From: JAFKFH01 sp017307375
GTDB taxonomy: Bacteria > Pseudomonadota > Alphaproteobacteria > Ferrovibrionales > Ferrovibrionaceae
Direction of reading: 5' to 3'
Length of the DNA stretch: 64,000 nt
NCBI GenBank assembly: GCA_965229335.1
Contig: OZ245874.1
Span: 1,674,001 to 1,738,000, forward strand
In this document: positions 17,368-26,518 of the stretch, one piece after another
How the letters are laid out: each line of letters starts with the position of its first letter
Numbering within the stretch: position 1 is the first letter of the stretch
The notes under the pieces: generated by a model
Told to the model about the DNA's origin: nothing
The model's database searches: none
What the model saw: only the letters and a program-made list of their open reading frames with translations
Made by a program: the position numbers and the translations under genes

Positions 17368-18363
17368 CTACTTCTTGGCGGCGAGCGTCCAGCAGGACCC
17401 CGGGTTGATGTTGTCCTTGGTCATGAAGGTCAGCGGCGAGAACAGCGTGGTCTTGACCGCGCCGGCCTTCTGCTTGTTCTGCAGGATCTGCTTGATCATC
17501 GTCGCCATGTCGCGGGCCTGGCCCGGCACGTCGTAGGACACGACCTCGCTGTAGGTGCCGTTGTTGAGCCCGTCGCAGGCCGCCTTGTTGCCGCCGCCCG
17601 AGGTGATCAGGTAGACGTTCTTGCCCGATTCCCGGATCGCCGCGCCGGTCCCCAGGTCCATCACGTCCCAGAAGCCGACAATACCGCAGAGGTCGGGATG
17701 CTGCTGCAGCACCGTCGCCGCGATGTTCCGCGCCTTGGTCGCGTCCCAGTCGGCCGCCTGGTTGGAGACGACCTTCATGTCCGGGTTCTTGCCGAAGACA
17801 TTGTTGATCCCCTGCATCTGGTAAGCGGAGGCCGCGGCGGTCAGCACGCCCTGGATGATGGCGACCTTGCCGTTCCCGCCGTTCTTGGGCGAGCATTTGC
17901 CGATCAGCTTGCCGGCCATCTGTTCGCCCATGTCGACGTAGTCGGCGCCGATGAAGGCGTCGGTCGAATAGCTCGACCGCATGTTGATCTGGACGACGTG
18001 GATGCCGGCATCCTCGGCCCGCTTCAGCAGGCGGGCATAGGATTGCACATCGGGGTTATGGACGACGATGACATCGGGTTTCTCGGAGATCAGCGAGGTG
18101 ATCGCCTGGGCGCCGGCATCCGTGCTCCAGTTGGGGTCCCGCACCTCGAAGGTCATGCCGAGCGGCTCGATCGCCGAGCGGATGCCGGCGGCCCAGCCCT
18201 CGGTCAGGTCGAAGCCCATGGCGACCGGCACGTAGGCGACCTTCTTGCCTTTCAGCGACGAGTAGTAGGGCGCGCGGGTCGGATCGTCGATACCCTGCGC
18301 GAACGCGGTGCCGCCGCACGCCAGCAGCGAGACGGCGAGCAAGCCTGCCTTGATCAGCTTCAT
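17368..18363 (-). CDS. CUT2-type ABC substrate-binding protein
   Basis: Periplasmic ligand receptor of 331 residues. A Sec signal peptide spans residues ~1-23 (KLIKAGLLAVSLLACGGTAFA-QG). The mature part has two Rossmann-like lobes as in ribose-binding proteins: GKKVAYVPVAMGFDLTEGW, ITSLISEKPDVIVVHNPD, AIIQGVLTAAASAYQMQG, VSNQAADWDATKA. The WSTDAGAQ region and aromatic residues would contact ligand, which cannot be predicted; it need not be a sugar, given the CoA-ligase in the operon. GAGG ribosome site before ATG. Second gene of the operon, after the permease at 18375. Confidence 0.9.
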   Translation of the reverse strand: MKLIKAGLLAVSLLACGGTAFAQGIDDPTRAPYYSSLKGKKVAYVPVAMGFDLTEGWAAGIRSAIEPLGMTFEVRDPNWSTDAGAQAITSLISEKPDVIVVHNPDVQSYARLLKRAEDAGIHVVQINMRSSYSTDAFIGADYVDMGEQMAGKLIGKCSPKNGGNGKVAIIQGVLTAAASAYQMQGINNVFGKNPDMKVVSNQAADWDATKARNIAATVLQQHPDLCGIVGFWDVMDLGTGAAIRESGKNVYLITSGGGNKAACDGLNNGTYSEVVSYDVPGQARDMATMIKQILQNKQKAGAVKTTLFSPLTFMTKDNINPGSCWTLAAKK

Positions 18364-18374
18364 GGTAGTCCTCA

Positions 18375-19349
18375 CTAGATGTCCCCTTGTTGCGCTGTCT
18401 GCTCGTCGCGGGGGTTGAGGATCGTGTCGATCACGATCGCGGTGAGCAGGATCACGCTCTTGATCACGTTCTGGAGCGTGTATTGGATGTCCATGATGGT
18501 CATGCCGTTGAGCAGCACGCCGATCAGCAGCGTGCCGACGATGACGTTGCGGATGCCGCCGCGCCCGCCCGACAGGCCGATGCCGCCCAGCACCACGACC
18601 AGGATCACGTCGTAGACGAAGGTCGAGTTGGCGATACGGGTGTTCATCGAGGCGACGGAGGCGGCGGTGACGATGCCGGCGACGAAGCCGATCAGCGACG
18701 ACATCATGTATTGCAGCACGATGATCGGCCGTGCCGGCACGCCGGTGATGCGCGCGGCGGCAAGGTTGTCGCCGACTGCGCGCAGGTAGCGGCCGGCGCG
18801 TGTCTGCCTCAGGAACAGGAAGGCCAAGAGGCAGACGGCGGCAAACAGATAGATCGGCACGGGTACGCCGAGTACGGCGCCCTGACCGAGCCACAGCAGA
18901 TACCGCGCGTGATCGGGAAAGTAGAGAACATCGAGGTTGAACAGGAAATAGCGACCGAAGCCGTAGACCGCGGTTCCCATGGCAAGCGTGGCGAAGATCG
19001 CGGGGATCTCGACATAGGCGATCAGGAAGCCGTTGATCATGCCGACCGCCAGGCAGAACACGACGCCGATCACGGCGGCCTGTGCCACCGGCATGCCGGT
19101 GCCGATCAATTGCAGCGTCCAGGCCACCGAGATCGCCATGGCGGCGATCAGCGACAGGTCGATGCCGCGGCCGATCACGACCAGCGCCATCGCAACGCCG
19201 AGAATTCCCAGGATCGATACGCTGCGCAGCAGGTTCAACAGGTTGTTGGCCGTGAGGAAACCGGGAAGCGCGATCGAAAAGCCGATGCAGAGCAGTACCG
19301 CCAGACCCAGCACGATCTGTTCTTGGGTCAGCCGTCCAAAAATACTCAT
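18375..19349 (-). CDS. CUT2-type ABC transporter permease
   Basis: A 324-residue inner-membrane permease of the RbsC/XylH type with about eight to nine hydrophobic helices (LGLAVLLCIGFSIAL, LGVAMALVVIGRGIDLSL, ILVVVLGGIGLSGGRGG). First gene of the operon and divergent from the AraC regulator. It ends 12 bases before the binding-protein start. Its partner is the permease half of the fusion at 15191-17305, giving a heterodimeric channel. The start with GGGGATGGA upstream is preferred over a longer in-frame extension without a ribosome site. Confidence 0.9.
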   Translation of the reverse strand: MSIFGRLTQEQIVLGLAVLLCIGFSIALPGFLTANNLLNLLRSVSILGILGVAMALVVIGRGIDLSLIAAMAISVAWTLQLIGTGMPVAQAAVIGVVFCLAVGMINGFLIAYVEIPAIFATLAMGTAVYGFGRYFLFNLDVLYFPDHARYLLWLGQGAVLGVPVPIYLFAAVCLLAFLFLRQTRAGRYLRAVGDNLAAARITGVPARPIIVLQYMMSSLIGFVAGIVTAASVASMNTRIANSTFVYDVILVVVLGGIGLSGGRGGIRNVIVGTLLIGVLLNGMTIMDIQYTLQNVIKSVILLTAIVIDTILNPRDEQTAQQGDI

Positions 19350-19463
19350 TTTCCATCCCCAGGATTTATCGCTGCCGGCTTTTGCTGCCGCGCTTTTGCA
19401 GGACGTTAGGGGCGGATCTGGCCGGAATCTTTCGCCAGGGCGCACAACTTTTTGCTGAACGTG

Positions 19464-19493
19464 CACTACCTCTTGCCGGATCGCGCGGTAGTG
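19464..19493. promoter_or_regulatory. Candidate AraC-family operator
   Basis: CACTACC at 19464-19470 and its exact reverse complement GGTAGTG at 19487-19493, with a 16-base spacer, giving 23 bases (about two helical turns) between half-site centres. It sits in the 203-base divergent region between the transporter operon and the AraC-type gene, 60 bases before the latter. Confidence 0.5.
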
Positions 19494-19552
19494 ACATACT
19501 GGGGCGCATCAGCCTAAAGGCGGAGAAAACCGCCGGCATTAGGGGAGGGGGA

Positions 19553-20485
19553 ATGGATCTCGTTTTTTCGACGGACCAGTTCGAACCCGCGAAGCGCTAT
19601 GCGGCCTGGCGCGACGCCATCTGCGACGTCTATGTCCATGTCGACGTCGCGGCCAGCGACCCCGACGACTACAAGGGTTTCATTCGCGAAATCGCCTTCG
19701 GCGAGATCATGCTGACCGACATCCTGCTGTCCGAGCAGCGGATCATGCGGCGGGCTCACCATATCTCCAGCCTCGACAAGGATTGCTACTATCTGCAGCT
19801 GATCCAGCGCGGCCATCTGAACGTGCTGCAGAAGGGCGAGGTCTATTCGTCCAATCCGGCACGCGGCGCGATCTTCTGCGCGACCGAGCAATACGAGCTG
19901 CAATGCCTGGGCGAGGTTCGGTCCTACTACCTGGAACTGCCGCGCGCCGCCTTTGCCCAGCGTTTCCCGCGCGAGAAGGTGCCGCTGTCGGCAGCGATCA
20001 ACTCGACCCAGGGTCTCGGGCGCATCGCCACCGAATTCTGCGGGATGCTGGCGGCCGAGGGCGGCAGGCTCGACACCGAGGTGCGGGCCGGCCTCGGCAA
20101 TCAGCTGATGGATATTCTGGCCCTGACGCTGCTATCGGCGGAGGACCAAGTCGGCGATGCCGACGGGGCGGTGCAGAAGGCGCGGCTGCGCTCGATCCAG
20201 AACTGGATCGAGGAGCATCTGGGCGAGCACGACCTGTCGCTCGAACGCATCGCGTTCGCCAACAACATCTCGCTGCGCTATCTGCACACGCTGTTCCGCC
20301 AGAGCGAAATGTCGGCGTCCGAATGGCTGTGGCATCGCCGGCTGCAGCGTTGCTACGATCTGATCGCCCGGGGTGACGGCCGGTCGATCACCGCAATCGC
20401 CTTCGATCTCGGCTTCAACTCCTCGGCGCATTTCTCGACGATGTTCCGGCGCAAATACGGTCTCAGGCCGCGCGACCTGCGCTGA
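19553..20485 (+). CDS. AraC-family transcriptional regulator
   Basis: A 310-residue regulator with an N-terminal AraC-binding-like domain (residues ~1-185; YAAWRDAICDVYVHVDV, then the beta strands DCYYLQLIQRGHLNV) and a C-terminal double helix-turn-helix (~210-310; SLERIAFANNISLRYLHTLFRQ and SITAIAFDLGFNSSAHFSTMFRRKYG). The N-terminal type is that of regulators of catabolic genes for aromatic and related acids (AraC_binding_2). GGGGAGGGGGA precedes the ATG. Divergent from the CUT2/lactonase/CoA-ligase operon, which it most likely controls. Confidence 0.92.
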   Translation: MDLVFSTDQFEPAKRYAAWRDAICDVYVHVDVAASDPDDYKGFIREIAFGEIMLTDILLSEQRIMRRAHHISSLDKDCYYLQLIQRGHLNVLQKGEVYSSNPARGAIFCATEQYELQCLGEVRSYYLELPRAAFAQRFPREKVPLSAAINSTQGLGRIATEFCGMLAAEGGRLDTEVRAGLGNQLMDILALTLLSAEDQVGDADGAVQKARLRSIQNWIEEHLGEHDLSLERIAFANNISLRYLHTLFRQSEMSASEWLWHRRLQRCYDLIARGDGRSITAIAFDLGFNSSAHFSTMFRRKYGLRPRDLR

Positions 20486-20510
20486 GCTGACGCCGCCTGC
20501 CCGTCGATCG

Positions 20511-21014
20511 TCACCGGAACTCGGCGGCGCTCGCCTCCAGCCAGCCGGCAAAGTCCGCACCGAGGCTGCGGAACACGGCGAGTTCATAGACGCCGGCCGA
20601 AAGATGACGCAGCCGCAGGTCGATATGGCCGGCGCGGGTCAGCGCGACGGCACCGGGCGGCAGCGCCGCCGGATCGAGGTCGATCGGCAGCATCTTGGCC
20701 AGGGTGTCGCGCACCCGCAGGCCCGAAACCTCGGTCAAGTGCCAGCCATCGGACTGATCGGTGACGGCTGCCTGCCCGGCAAGCCGGCCGGCGAGGTCGC
20801 GCGCGATCGGCCGATCGGCGATCGCCGACCACTCGCCCGGGCCGGCCCAGGCGAAGGCGATGTCGGCGCCGCCGGCCCACCGTCCGGCGGATGGCAGGTC
20901 GATGCCGTAGGCCGCGGCGATCGTTGCAGCGACTGCACCGGCCTGGCCGCGCCGCGCCTCGATCGAGGCGAGGAAGCGGTCGCGGGTGACGATCGCAATC
21001 CCGGGTTCATCCAT
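20511..21014 (-). CDS. soxG: Sarcosine oxidase gamma subunit
   Basis: A 167-residue subunit of heterotetrameric sarcosine oxidase, which oxidatively demethylates sarcosine and passes the methyl carbon to tetrahydrofolate. Gamma is a GcvT-like structural subunit without cofactor. Recognised by size, by position directly after soxA with an eight-base overlap, and by the segments AFAWAGPGEWSAIA, VTDQSDGWHLTEVSG and AKMLPIDLDPAALPPGAVALT. Last gene of the eight-gene minus-strand operon that starts with the Rieske oxygenase. Confidence 0.88.
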   Translation of the reverse strand: MDEPGIAIVTRDRFLASIEARRGQAGAVAATIAAAYGIDLPSAGRWAGGADIAFAWAGPGEWSAIADRPIARDLAGRLAGQAAVTDQSDGWHLTEVSGLRVRDTLAKMLPIDLDPAALPPGAVALTRAGHIDLRLRHLSAGVYELAVFRSLGADFAGWLEASAAEFR

Positions 21015-23817
21015 GCAGGCGGCTCCCCTCCGGATCGTAGAAGACCGGCGAGACCACTTCGACCGGGGTATCCCGGCCGCGCACCGGATCGTAGGCGCGC
21101 ACGGTTTCGCCCAGCCGTTCGCGCCCGCGCGCCAGCAGGCCCAGCGCGATCCATGAGCCCAACTGCGGCGAATAGCCGACCGAGGTCACGTAACCCTGGT
21201 CGTTGGCGGCGGTCGCGACGGCCCCCTGCGGCAGCAGATGGGCGCCGCCGGCCAGGATCGCGCCCGGCTCGCGCGGCTTGAGGCCGACCAGGACCGGCCG
21301 TTCCGGGTCGACCAGCGCCGGGCGGCCGGCCATCACCCGGCCGATGAAATCCTTCTTCGCCGACATCATCCTGGCCAGCCCGAGGTCGCCGGCCGTGGTC
21401 TGGCCGTTGAGTTCAGATCCGACGACATGGCCCTTTTCCAGCCGCAGCAGCCCGATCGCCTCGAGCCCGTAGGGCGTGATCCCGAAGGCGTCGCCTTCGG
21501 CCATCAGCCGGCGCACCAACGCCTCGCCATGGCGGGCCGGCACGGCAATCTCGTAGGCGTGCTCGCCGGAAAACGACAGCCGGAAAAGCCGCGCCTCGAT
21601 GCCGTCCATGATCGTCGTCTCGGCCAGGCCCATATGGGGCAGGCTGACATCGGTCAGGCGGGCCAGCACGTCCGGCGCCCGGGGCCCGGCCAGCGCCACC
21701 TGGGCCCATTGCTCGGTCACCGAGGTCATCTGCACGTCGAGATCGGGCCACAGGACCTTGCGGCAGAATTCGAGATGCCGCCACACCGCGCCGGCATTCG
21801 CCGTCGTCGTCGTCATCAGGAAATGCTCGGGTCCCAGCCGGGCCGTGGTGCCGTCGTCGAAGGCGAAGCCGTCCTCGCGCAGCATCAGGCCATAGCGGCA
21901 GCGGCCGACCGGCAGGGTCTTCCAGCCGTTGACGTAGACCCGGTCGAGAAATTCCGCGGCGTCCGCGCCCTGGATGTCGATCTTGCCCAGGGTGGTGACA
22001 TCGCACAGCCCGACGGCCTCGCGCACGGCGCGGACTTCGCGGTTGGTCGCGGTCAGCCAGTCGCTTTCGCCGGGGCGCAGGAAATACTGGGCACGCAGCC
22101 ACAGCCCGGTTTCGACGAAGACCGCGCCCTGTTCCGCCGCCCAGCCGTGCATCGGCGTGCGCCGGGTCGGGCGGAAGTCGCGGCCACGGTGATGGCCGGC
22201 GAAGGCGCCGATCGCCGCCGGGGTGAAGGGAGGGCGGAACGTCGTCGTCCCGGTGGCGGGAATGCCGCGGCCGGTCAGTTCGGCCATGATCGCCAGGCCG
22301 GTGACGTTCGAGGTCTTGCCCTGGTCGGTCGCCATGCCCAGCGTGGTATAGCGCTTCAGGTGCTCGACGGCGCGAAACCCCTCGCGCGCAGCCAGCGCGA
22401 CATCGTCGACGGTGACGTCGTTCTGGAAGTCGACGAAGGATTTGCCGCGCGTGCCCCGCACCCGCCACAGCGGCGCGATCTCGTAGCCGGTGCCGAAATC
22501 GCCGGCTGCGGCACCGACCACCGTCATCCCCGGCGGCAGGCCGCCGGGCACGAAGCTTGCGATCTTCTCGTCCCAGCGCGGCTTGCCGCCGAGATGCGAG
22601 GTCAGATGCAGCGTTGGGTTCCAGCCGCCGGACATGGCGACAAGGTCGCAGGCGATGGTCGTGCCGTCGCTGAGCTCGACATCCTGAACGCCGAGGCGGC
22701 CGCGCGCGCGCTGGATGGAAACGCCCGCCGCCAGCCGCGCATTGGCGGCCTGCGCGGCTGCGATCGTCGCGGCGGAAGGCACCGGCCGCGGGTCGACCAG
22801 CGCCGCGACCTCGATGCCCGCGGCATGCAGGTCGGCGACCGTCCGGGCGCCGTCGTCGTTGTTCGTGAACACCACGGCACGGCTGCCCGGCGCCACGCCG
22901 AAGCGATTGACATAGGTCCGCACGGCGCCTGCCAGCATCACGCCGGGCCGGTCGTTGTCGCCGAAGGCCAGCGGCCGTTCGATCGCGCCCGCGGCCAGCA
23001 CCGAGCGCCGCGCGACGAGGCGCCACAGGCGCTGGCGCGGCTGATGCTGCCCCGGGACCGCCAGATGGTCGGCCACCCGCTCGATCGCCGCGTAGGTCCC
23101 GCCGTCATAGACGCCGGTGACCGTGGTGCGCGTCATGACGCGGAGATTGGGCAGGTCGCCCAGCTCGGCGATCGGGTCCCGCCCGCGTTCGGACAGCAGC
23201 CGCCCGCCCAGGACAAAATCCTGCTCGGCCAGGATCACCCGGTCACCGGCGCGCGCCGCCGCCAGCGCCGCATCCAGGCCGGCCGGTCCCGCACCGATCA
23301 CCAGCACGTCGCAGAACGCCGTCGCCTTTTCGTAGTGGTCGGGATCGGCCACGGCTGCGGCACGGCCAAGGCCGGCGGCGCGGCGGATCAGCGGTTCGTA
23401 GACCTTCTCCCAGAACGCGGCCGGCCACATGAAGGTCTTGTAGTAGAAGCCGGCGGTGAAGATCGGCGACAGCAGCCCGTTCACCGCCATCACGTCGTGG
23501 CGCAGCGACGGCCAGCGATTCTGGCTGGTTGCCACCAGCCCGTCATGCAGCTCGACCGTCGTTGCCCGCGTATTGGGTTCGCGCCGGGCGCCGTCGCGCA
23601 GCTCGACCAGGGCGTTCGGTTCCTCCGGTCCGGCCGAGAGGATGCCGCGCGGGCGATGATACTTGAACGACCGCCCCACCAGCGCGACCCCCGCGCCGAG
23701 CAGGGCCGAAGCGAGGGTGTCGCCGGCAAAGCCGTGATAGGCCTGGCCGTCGAAGTGGAACGTGATCGGCCGGGCACGGTCAATCGCGCCGCCGGTGGCA
23801 AGGCGACGGCCGGTCAT
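21007..23817 (-). CDS. soxA: Sarcosine oxidase alpha subunit
   Basis: A 936-residue subunit (normal ~950-1000). Residues ~15-95 form the Fer2_4-like N-terminal domain (YHGFAGDTLASALLGAG, RPRGILSAGPEEPNAL) that lacks Fe-S cysteines; ~165-560 an NAD/FAD-type disulphide oxidoreductase fold (DVLVIGAGPAGLDAALAAARAG); ~585-936 a GcvT-type folate domain (GLCDVTTLGKIDIQG, PYGLEAIGLLRLEKGHVVGSEL). The folate domain captures formaldehyde equivalents as 5,10-methylene-THF. The ATG overlaps the soxD stop (ATGA) and has GGAGG upstream. In-frame upstream sequence belongs to soxD in another frame. Confidence 0.95.
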   Translation of the reverse strand: MTGRRLATGGAIDRARPITFHFDGQAYHGFAGDTLASALLGAGVALVGRSFKYHRPRGILSAGPEEPNALVELRDGARREPNTRATTVELHDGLVATSQNRWPSLRHDVMAVNGLLSPIFTAGFYYKTFMWPAAFWEKVYEPLIRRAAGLGRAAAVADPDHYEKATAFCDVLVIGAGPAGLDAALAAARAGDRVILAEQDFVLGGRLLSERGRDPIAELGDLPNLRVMTRTTVTGVYDGGTYAAIERVADHLAVPGQHQPRQRLWRLVARRSVLAAGAIERPLAFGDNDRPGVMLAGAVRTYVNRFGVAPGSRAVVFTNNDDGARTVADLHAAGIEVAALVDPRPVPSAATIAAAQAANARLAAGVSIQRARGRLGVQDVELSDGTTIACDLVAMSGGWNPTLHLTSHLGGKPRWDEKIASFVPGGLPPGMTVVGAAAGDFGTGYEIAPLWRVRGTRGKSFVDFQNDVTVDDVALAAREGFRAVEHLKRYTTLGMATDQGKTSNVTGLAIMAELTGRGIPATGTTTFRPPFTPAAIGAFAGHHRGRDFRPTRRTPMHGWAAEQGAVFVETGLWLRAQYFLRPGESDWLTATNREVRAVREAVGLCDVTTLGKIDIQGADAAEFLDRVYVNGWKTLPVGRCRYGLMLREDGFAFDDGTTARLGPEHFLMTTTTANAGAVWRHLEFCRKVLWPDLDVQMTSVTEQWAQVALAGPRAPDVLARLTDVSLPHMGLAETTIMDGIEARLFRLSFSGEHAYEIAVPARHGEALVRRLMAEGDAFGITPYGLEAIGLLRLEKGHVVGSELNGQTTAGDLGLARMMSAKKDFIGRVMAGRPALVDPERPVLVGLKPREPGAILAGGAHLLPQGAVATAANDQGYVTSVGYSPQLGSWIALGLLARGRERLGETVRAYDPVRGRDTPVEVVSPVFYDPEGSRLHG

Positions 23818-24065
23818 CGCGCCACCTCCTGCACCGAGGCGACGACATGGGTGGTCGTGTCCCGCGTGACCACGAGCCAGGCCCGGCAGCCGGAGGCGTG
23901 ATACCACCATTCGCGATGCGCGCCGGCCGGGTTGCGGCGCAGATAGACGTAGTCCATCCAGGCCTGGCCGAACGGTTCGTCGTCGGGGCGGCGGCGGTCG
24001 GCATCGCCGCCATAGGCGAATTCCTCGATGCCGCGATTGCCGCAATGGGGGCAGGTCAGGCGCAT
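23814..24065 (-). CDS. soxD: Sarcosine oxidase delta subunit
   Basis: An 83-residue zinc-binding subunit. The zinc ligands are visible: Cys5 and Cys8 (CPHCG), His56 and Cys60 (HASGC). The body has the family text EFAYGGDADRRRPD, WMDYVYLRRNPAGAHREWWYH, and ends WLVVTRDTTTHVV. Length is near the family norm of ~85-100. Starts 41 bases after soxB ends, with MRLTCPHCG as the standard opening. Confidence 0.93.
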   Translation of the reverse strand: MRLTCPHCGNRGIEEFAYGGDADRRRPDDEPFGQAWMDYVYLRRNPAGAHREWWYHASGCRAWLVVTRDTTTHVVASVQEVAR

Positions 24066-24105
24066 GGCGATCCGTCCAATGCCGCTCGGGTCAAGGCCAT
24101 CTTGC

Positions 24106-25362
24106 TCAATGCAGGGCGACGTCGGCCCCGGCCCCGGCCTCGTCGAGCAGCCGGCCGGTGGCAAAACGGTCGAGGCGATAGGCGGCGGCGACGCGATGGG
24201 GTTCGTCGCGGGCGATCAGATGGGCGAAGCACCAGCCGGAGGCCGGCGTCGCCTTGAAGCCCCCGATGCACCAGCCGGCGTTGAGATAGAGGCCGCCGAT
24301 ATCGGTCCGGTCGATGATCGGGCTGCCGTCCATCGACATGTCCATCACCCCGCCCCAATGGCGCAGCATGCGCAGGCGTCCCAGCGCCGGCATCAGCGCC
24401 ATGCCTTCCTCGCAGACATCCTCGATGATCGGCAGGTTGCCGCGCTGGGCGTAGGAGTTGTAGCCGTCGATCGAGCCGCCGAAGACCAGCCCGCCCTTGT
24501 CGGACTGGCTGATGTAGAAATGCCCGGCGCCGAAGGTCACGACGCAGTCGATCAGCGGCTTCAGGCCTTCGGAGACGAAGGCGGTCAGCACGTGGCTTTC
24601 GATCGGCAGACGCAGCCCGGCCATCGCCGCGACGCGACCGGAATTGCCGGCGCAGGCCAGCCCGATCTTGCCGGCGCCGATGAAGCCGCGCGAGGTTTCG
24701 ACGCCGGTTGCGCGGCCGCCTTCGATGCGGATGCCGGTCACTTCGCAGTTCTGCAGGATATCGACGCCGCGCCGGTCGGCGGCGCGGGCGTATCCCCAGG
24801 CGACGGCATCGTGGCGCACCGTGCCGCCGCGCGGCTGCAGCAACCCGCCCATGATCGGGAAACGCGCATTGTCGAAGTCGAGGAACGGCAGCTTGGCGCG
24901 GACGGCATCGCGGTCGAGCAGTTCGGCATCGACGCCGTGCAGCCGCATTGCATTGCCCCGGCGGGCATAGGCATCGCGCTGGCCGTCGGAATGGTAGAGG
25001 TTGAGGACGCCGCGCTGGCTGACCATCGCGTTGTAGTTGATGTCCTGCTCCAGCCCTTCCCACAGTTTCAGCGACCATTCGTAGAACGGTATGTTGCCGG
25101 GCAGCAGGTAGTTCGAGCGCACGATCGTCGTATTGCGCCCGACATTGCCCGACCCGATCCAGCCCTTCTCGACGACGGCGACGTTGCCGATACCGTGCTG
25201 GCTGGCCAGGTAGTAGGCGGTCGCCAGGCCGTGGCCGCCACCGCCGACGATAACGACGTCGTAATGCGGCTTGGGCGCCGGGTCGCGCCATTGCGGCTTC
25301 CAGCCGCGATGGCCCGACAGCGCCTCGCCTAGCAGCGTGAAGATCGAGAAACGGTCGGTCAT
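24106..25362 (-). CDS. soxB: Sarcosine oxidase beta subunit
   Basis: The 418-residue catalytic flavoprotein. FAD-binding VIVGGGGHGLATAYYLA at ~35-50; GSGNVGRNTTIVRSNYL follows as in all SoxB. The His in GGTVRHDAVAWGYARAA is the covalent FMN attachment residue of the family. C-terminal LYLNAGWCIGGFKATPASGWCFAHLIA is typical. It oxidises the N-methyl substrate and passes electrons to oxygen through FMN. ATG overlaps the stop of the upstream DAO-type gene. Because that operon holds other demethylation genes, its substrate may be the sarcosine-like end product of the pathway, not only sarcosine. Confidence 0.95.
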   Translation of the reverse strand: MTDRFSIFTLLGEALSGHRGWKPQWRDPAPKPHYDVVIVGGGGHGLATAYYLASQHGIGNVAVVEKGWIGSGNVGRNTTIVRSNYLLPGNIPFYEWSLKLWEGLEQDINYNAMVSQRGVLNLYHSDGQRDAYARRGNAMRLHGVDAELLDRDAVRAKLPFLDFDNARFPIMGGLLQPRGGTVRHDAVAWGYARAADRRGVDILQNCEVTGIRIEGGRATGVETSRGFIGAGKIGLACAGNSGRVAAMAGLRLPIESHVLTAFVSEGLKPLIDCVVTFGAGHFYISQSDKGGLVFGGSIDGYNSYAQRGNLPIIEDVCEEGMALMPALGRLRMLRHWGGVMDMSMDGSPIIDRTDIGGLYLNAGWCIGGFKATPASGWCFAHLIARDEPHRVAAAYRLDRFATGRLLDEAGAGADVALH

Positions 25363-26507
25363 GCGGCGATCGGCACCCAGCCGCGCCGCGCCGCCCAGTC
25401 GGGATCAAGGCCGGCGAACCGGTCGAGACGCAGCTTGCCGAGATCGGTGAAGCTGCAGCGGCCGTCGATCACCAGGTCGCGGATCGCATGGCCGGTCGCC
25501 GGTGACAGGCCGAAGCCGACCGAGGACATCGTCGCCACCGTCACGTTGCCCGGATCGGCCAGCCGGTCGATCACCGGGCGGCCGTCGGGCGTGTTCTCGA
25601 TGATGCCGGCCCAACTGCGGATCATCCGCACATGCCCGGCCTTGGGGAACAGCTCGGCCAGCCGGCGGGCCAGGTTGCGCAACAGCGGGGTCGAGGGGCG
25701 CGCGACGGCCTGACCGTCGCCGGCCTCGACCCATTCATGCGGCCCCCCGCCATAGGCGAGGTTGCCGCGCAGCGTCTGGCGACCGTAGAGGCCGTTGCCG
25801 TCGACGCCGCCATGCTTCATCAGCGGCAGCGGCTCGGTGACGATCATCTCGGCCCGGCCCGCGGCCAGCGGCAGGTCGTGGCCGAGCAGGCGGAGTAGAT
25901 GGCCGGTCTGGGGGCCGGCGGCGATGACGAGGTTGTCGAGGCCGATCTCGCCACGATTCGTCCGGACCGCGACGACCTTGCCGCCGGCGGTGGAGAAGCC
26001 GGTGACGAAGGTGTGCTGCATCAGCCGGCCGCGCAGGTCCTGCAGCGCCCAGCCATAGGCCTGGACGGTGCGCTGCGGATTGGCGTGACCGCCGAAATGG
26101 AAATGCACGGCGCCGACGGCGTTGTCGCCGGCCAGCGGCACCAGTTCGCGCACCTGCCTGGGATCCAGCTCGCTGGACGGGTAGCCCATTGCGCGCGTGA
26201 TCTCGGCCATGCGCCGATAGCGGGCGAACTGCAGTTCGTTGATCGCGACGATCAGCCGTTCGCGCCGGTATTCAGTGGGATAGCCGAGCAACTGGTCCAT
26301 CTGCGGCCACAGCCGCTGTTCCTCGTCGAACAGCGGGCTCTGGTAATGGGTGCAGCCGCCGCCGTTCCGCCCCGACGCTTCCCAGCCGATGATGCCCTTG
26401 TCGATGACGACGACGTCCATGCCGTCGCGCGCCAGCCACCAGCCGGCGCTTAACCCCGTGACGCCGCCGCCGACGATCACCGTCGTCGCACCCTTTTGCC
26501 CCGTCAT
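25359..26507 (-). CDS. DAO-type FAD-dependent amine/amino-acid oxidase
   Basis: A 382-residue flavoprotein of the DAO family (glycine oxidase, opine oxidase B, HcnC, hydroxyproline oxidase). FAD motif VIVGGGVTGLSAGWWLARDG at the N-terminus, IIGWEASGRNGGGCTHY next, and late GIIENTPDGRPVIDRL plus SVGFGLSPATGHAI, all typical. Lies directly downstream of the HcnB-like gene (11-base gap), the pairing seen in opine oxidase and hydrogen cyanide synthase; so the two probably form one dehydrogenase complex on a secondary amine. No small HcnA-like ferredoxin subunit is encoded nearby. Substrate unknown. Confidence 0.88.
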   Translation of the reverse strand: MTGQKGATTVIVGGGVTGLSAGWWLARDGMDVVVIDKGIIGWEASGRNGGGCTHYQSPLFDEEQRLWPQMDQLLGYPTEYRRERLIVAINELQFARYRRMAEITRAMGYPSSELDPRQVRELVPLAGDNAVGAVHFHFGGHANPQRTVQAYGWALQDLRGRLMQHTFVTGFSTAGGKVVAVRTNRGEIGLDNLVIAAGPQTGHLLRLLGHDLPLAAGRAEMIVTEPLPLMKHGGVDGNGLYGRQTLRGNLAYGGGPHEWVEAGDGQAVARPSTPLLRNLARRLAELFPKAGHVRMIRSWAGIIENTPDGRPVIDRLADPGNVTVATMSSVGFGLSPATGHAIRDLVIDGRCSFTDLGKLRLDRFAGLDPDWAARRGWVPIAA

Positions 26508-26518
26508 CTCCGGACCCC

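Noticed and set aside
21238..23901. 887-residue plus-strand open frame
   Set aside because: Exactly antisense to soxA, which has full family similarity; typical high-GC shadow.
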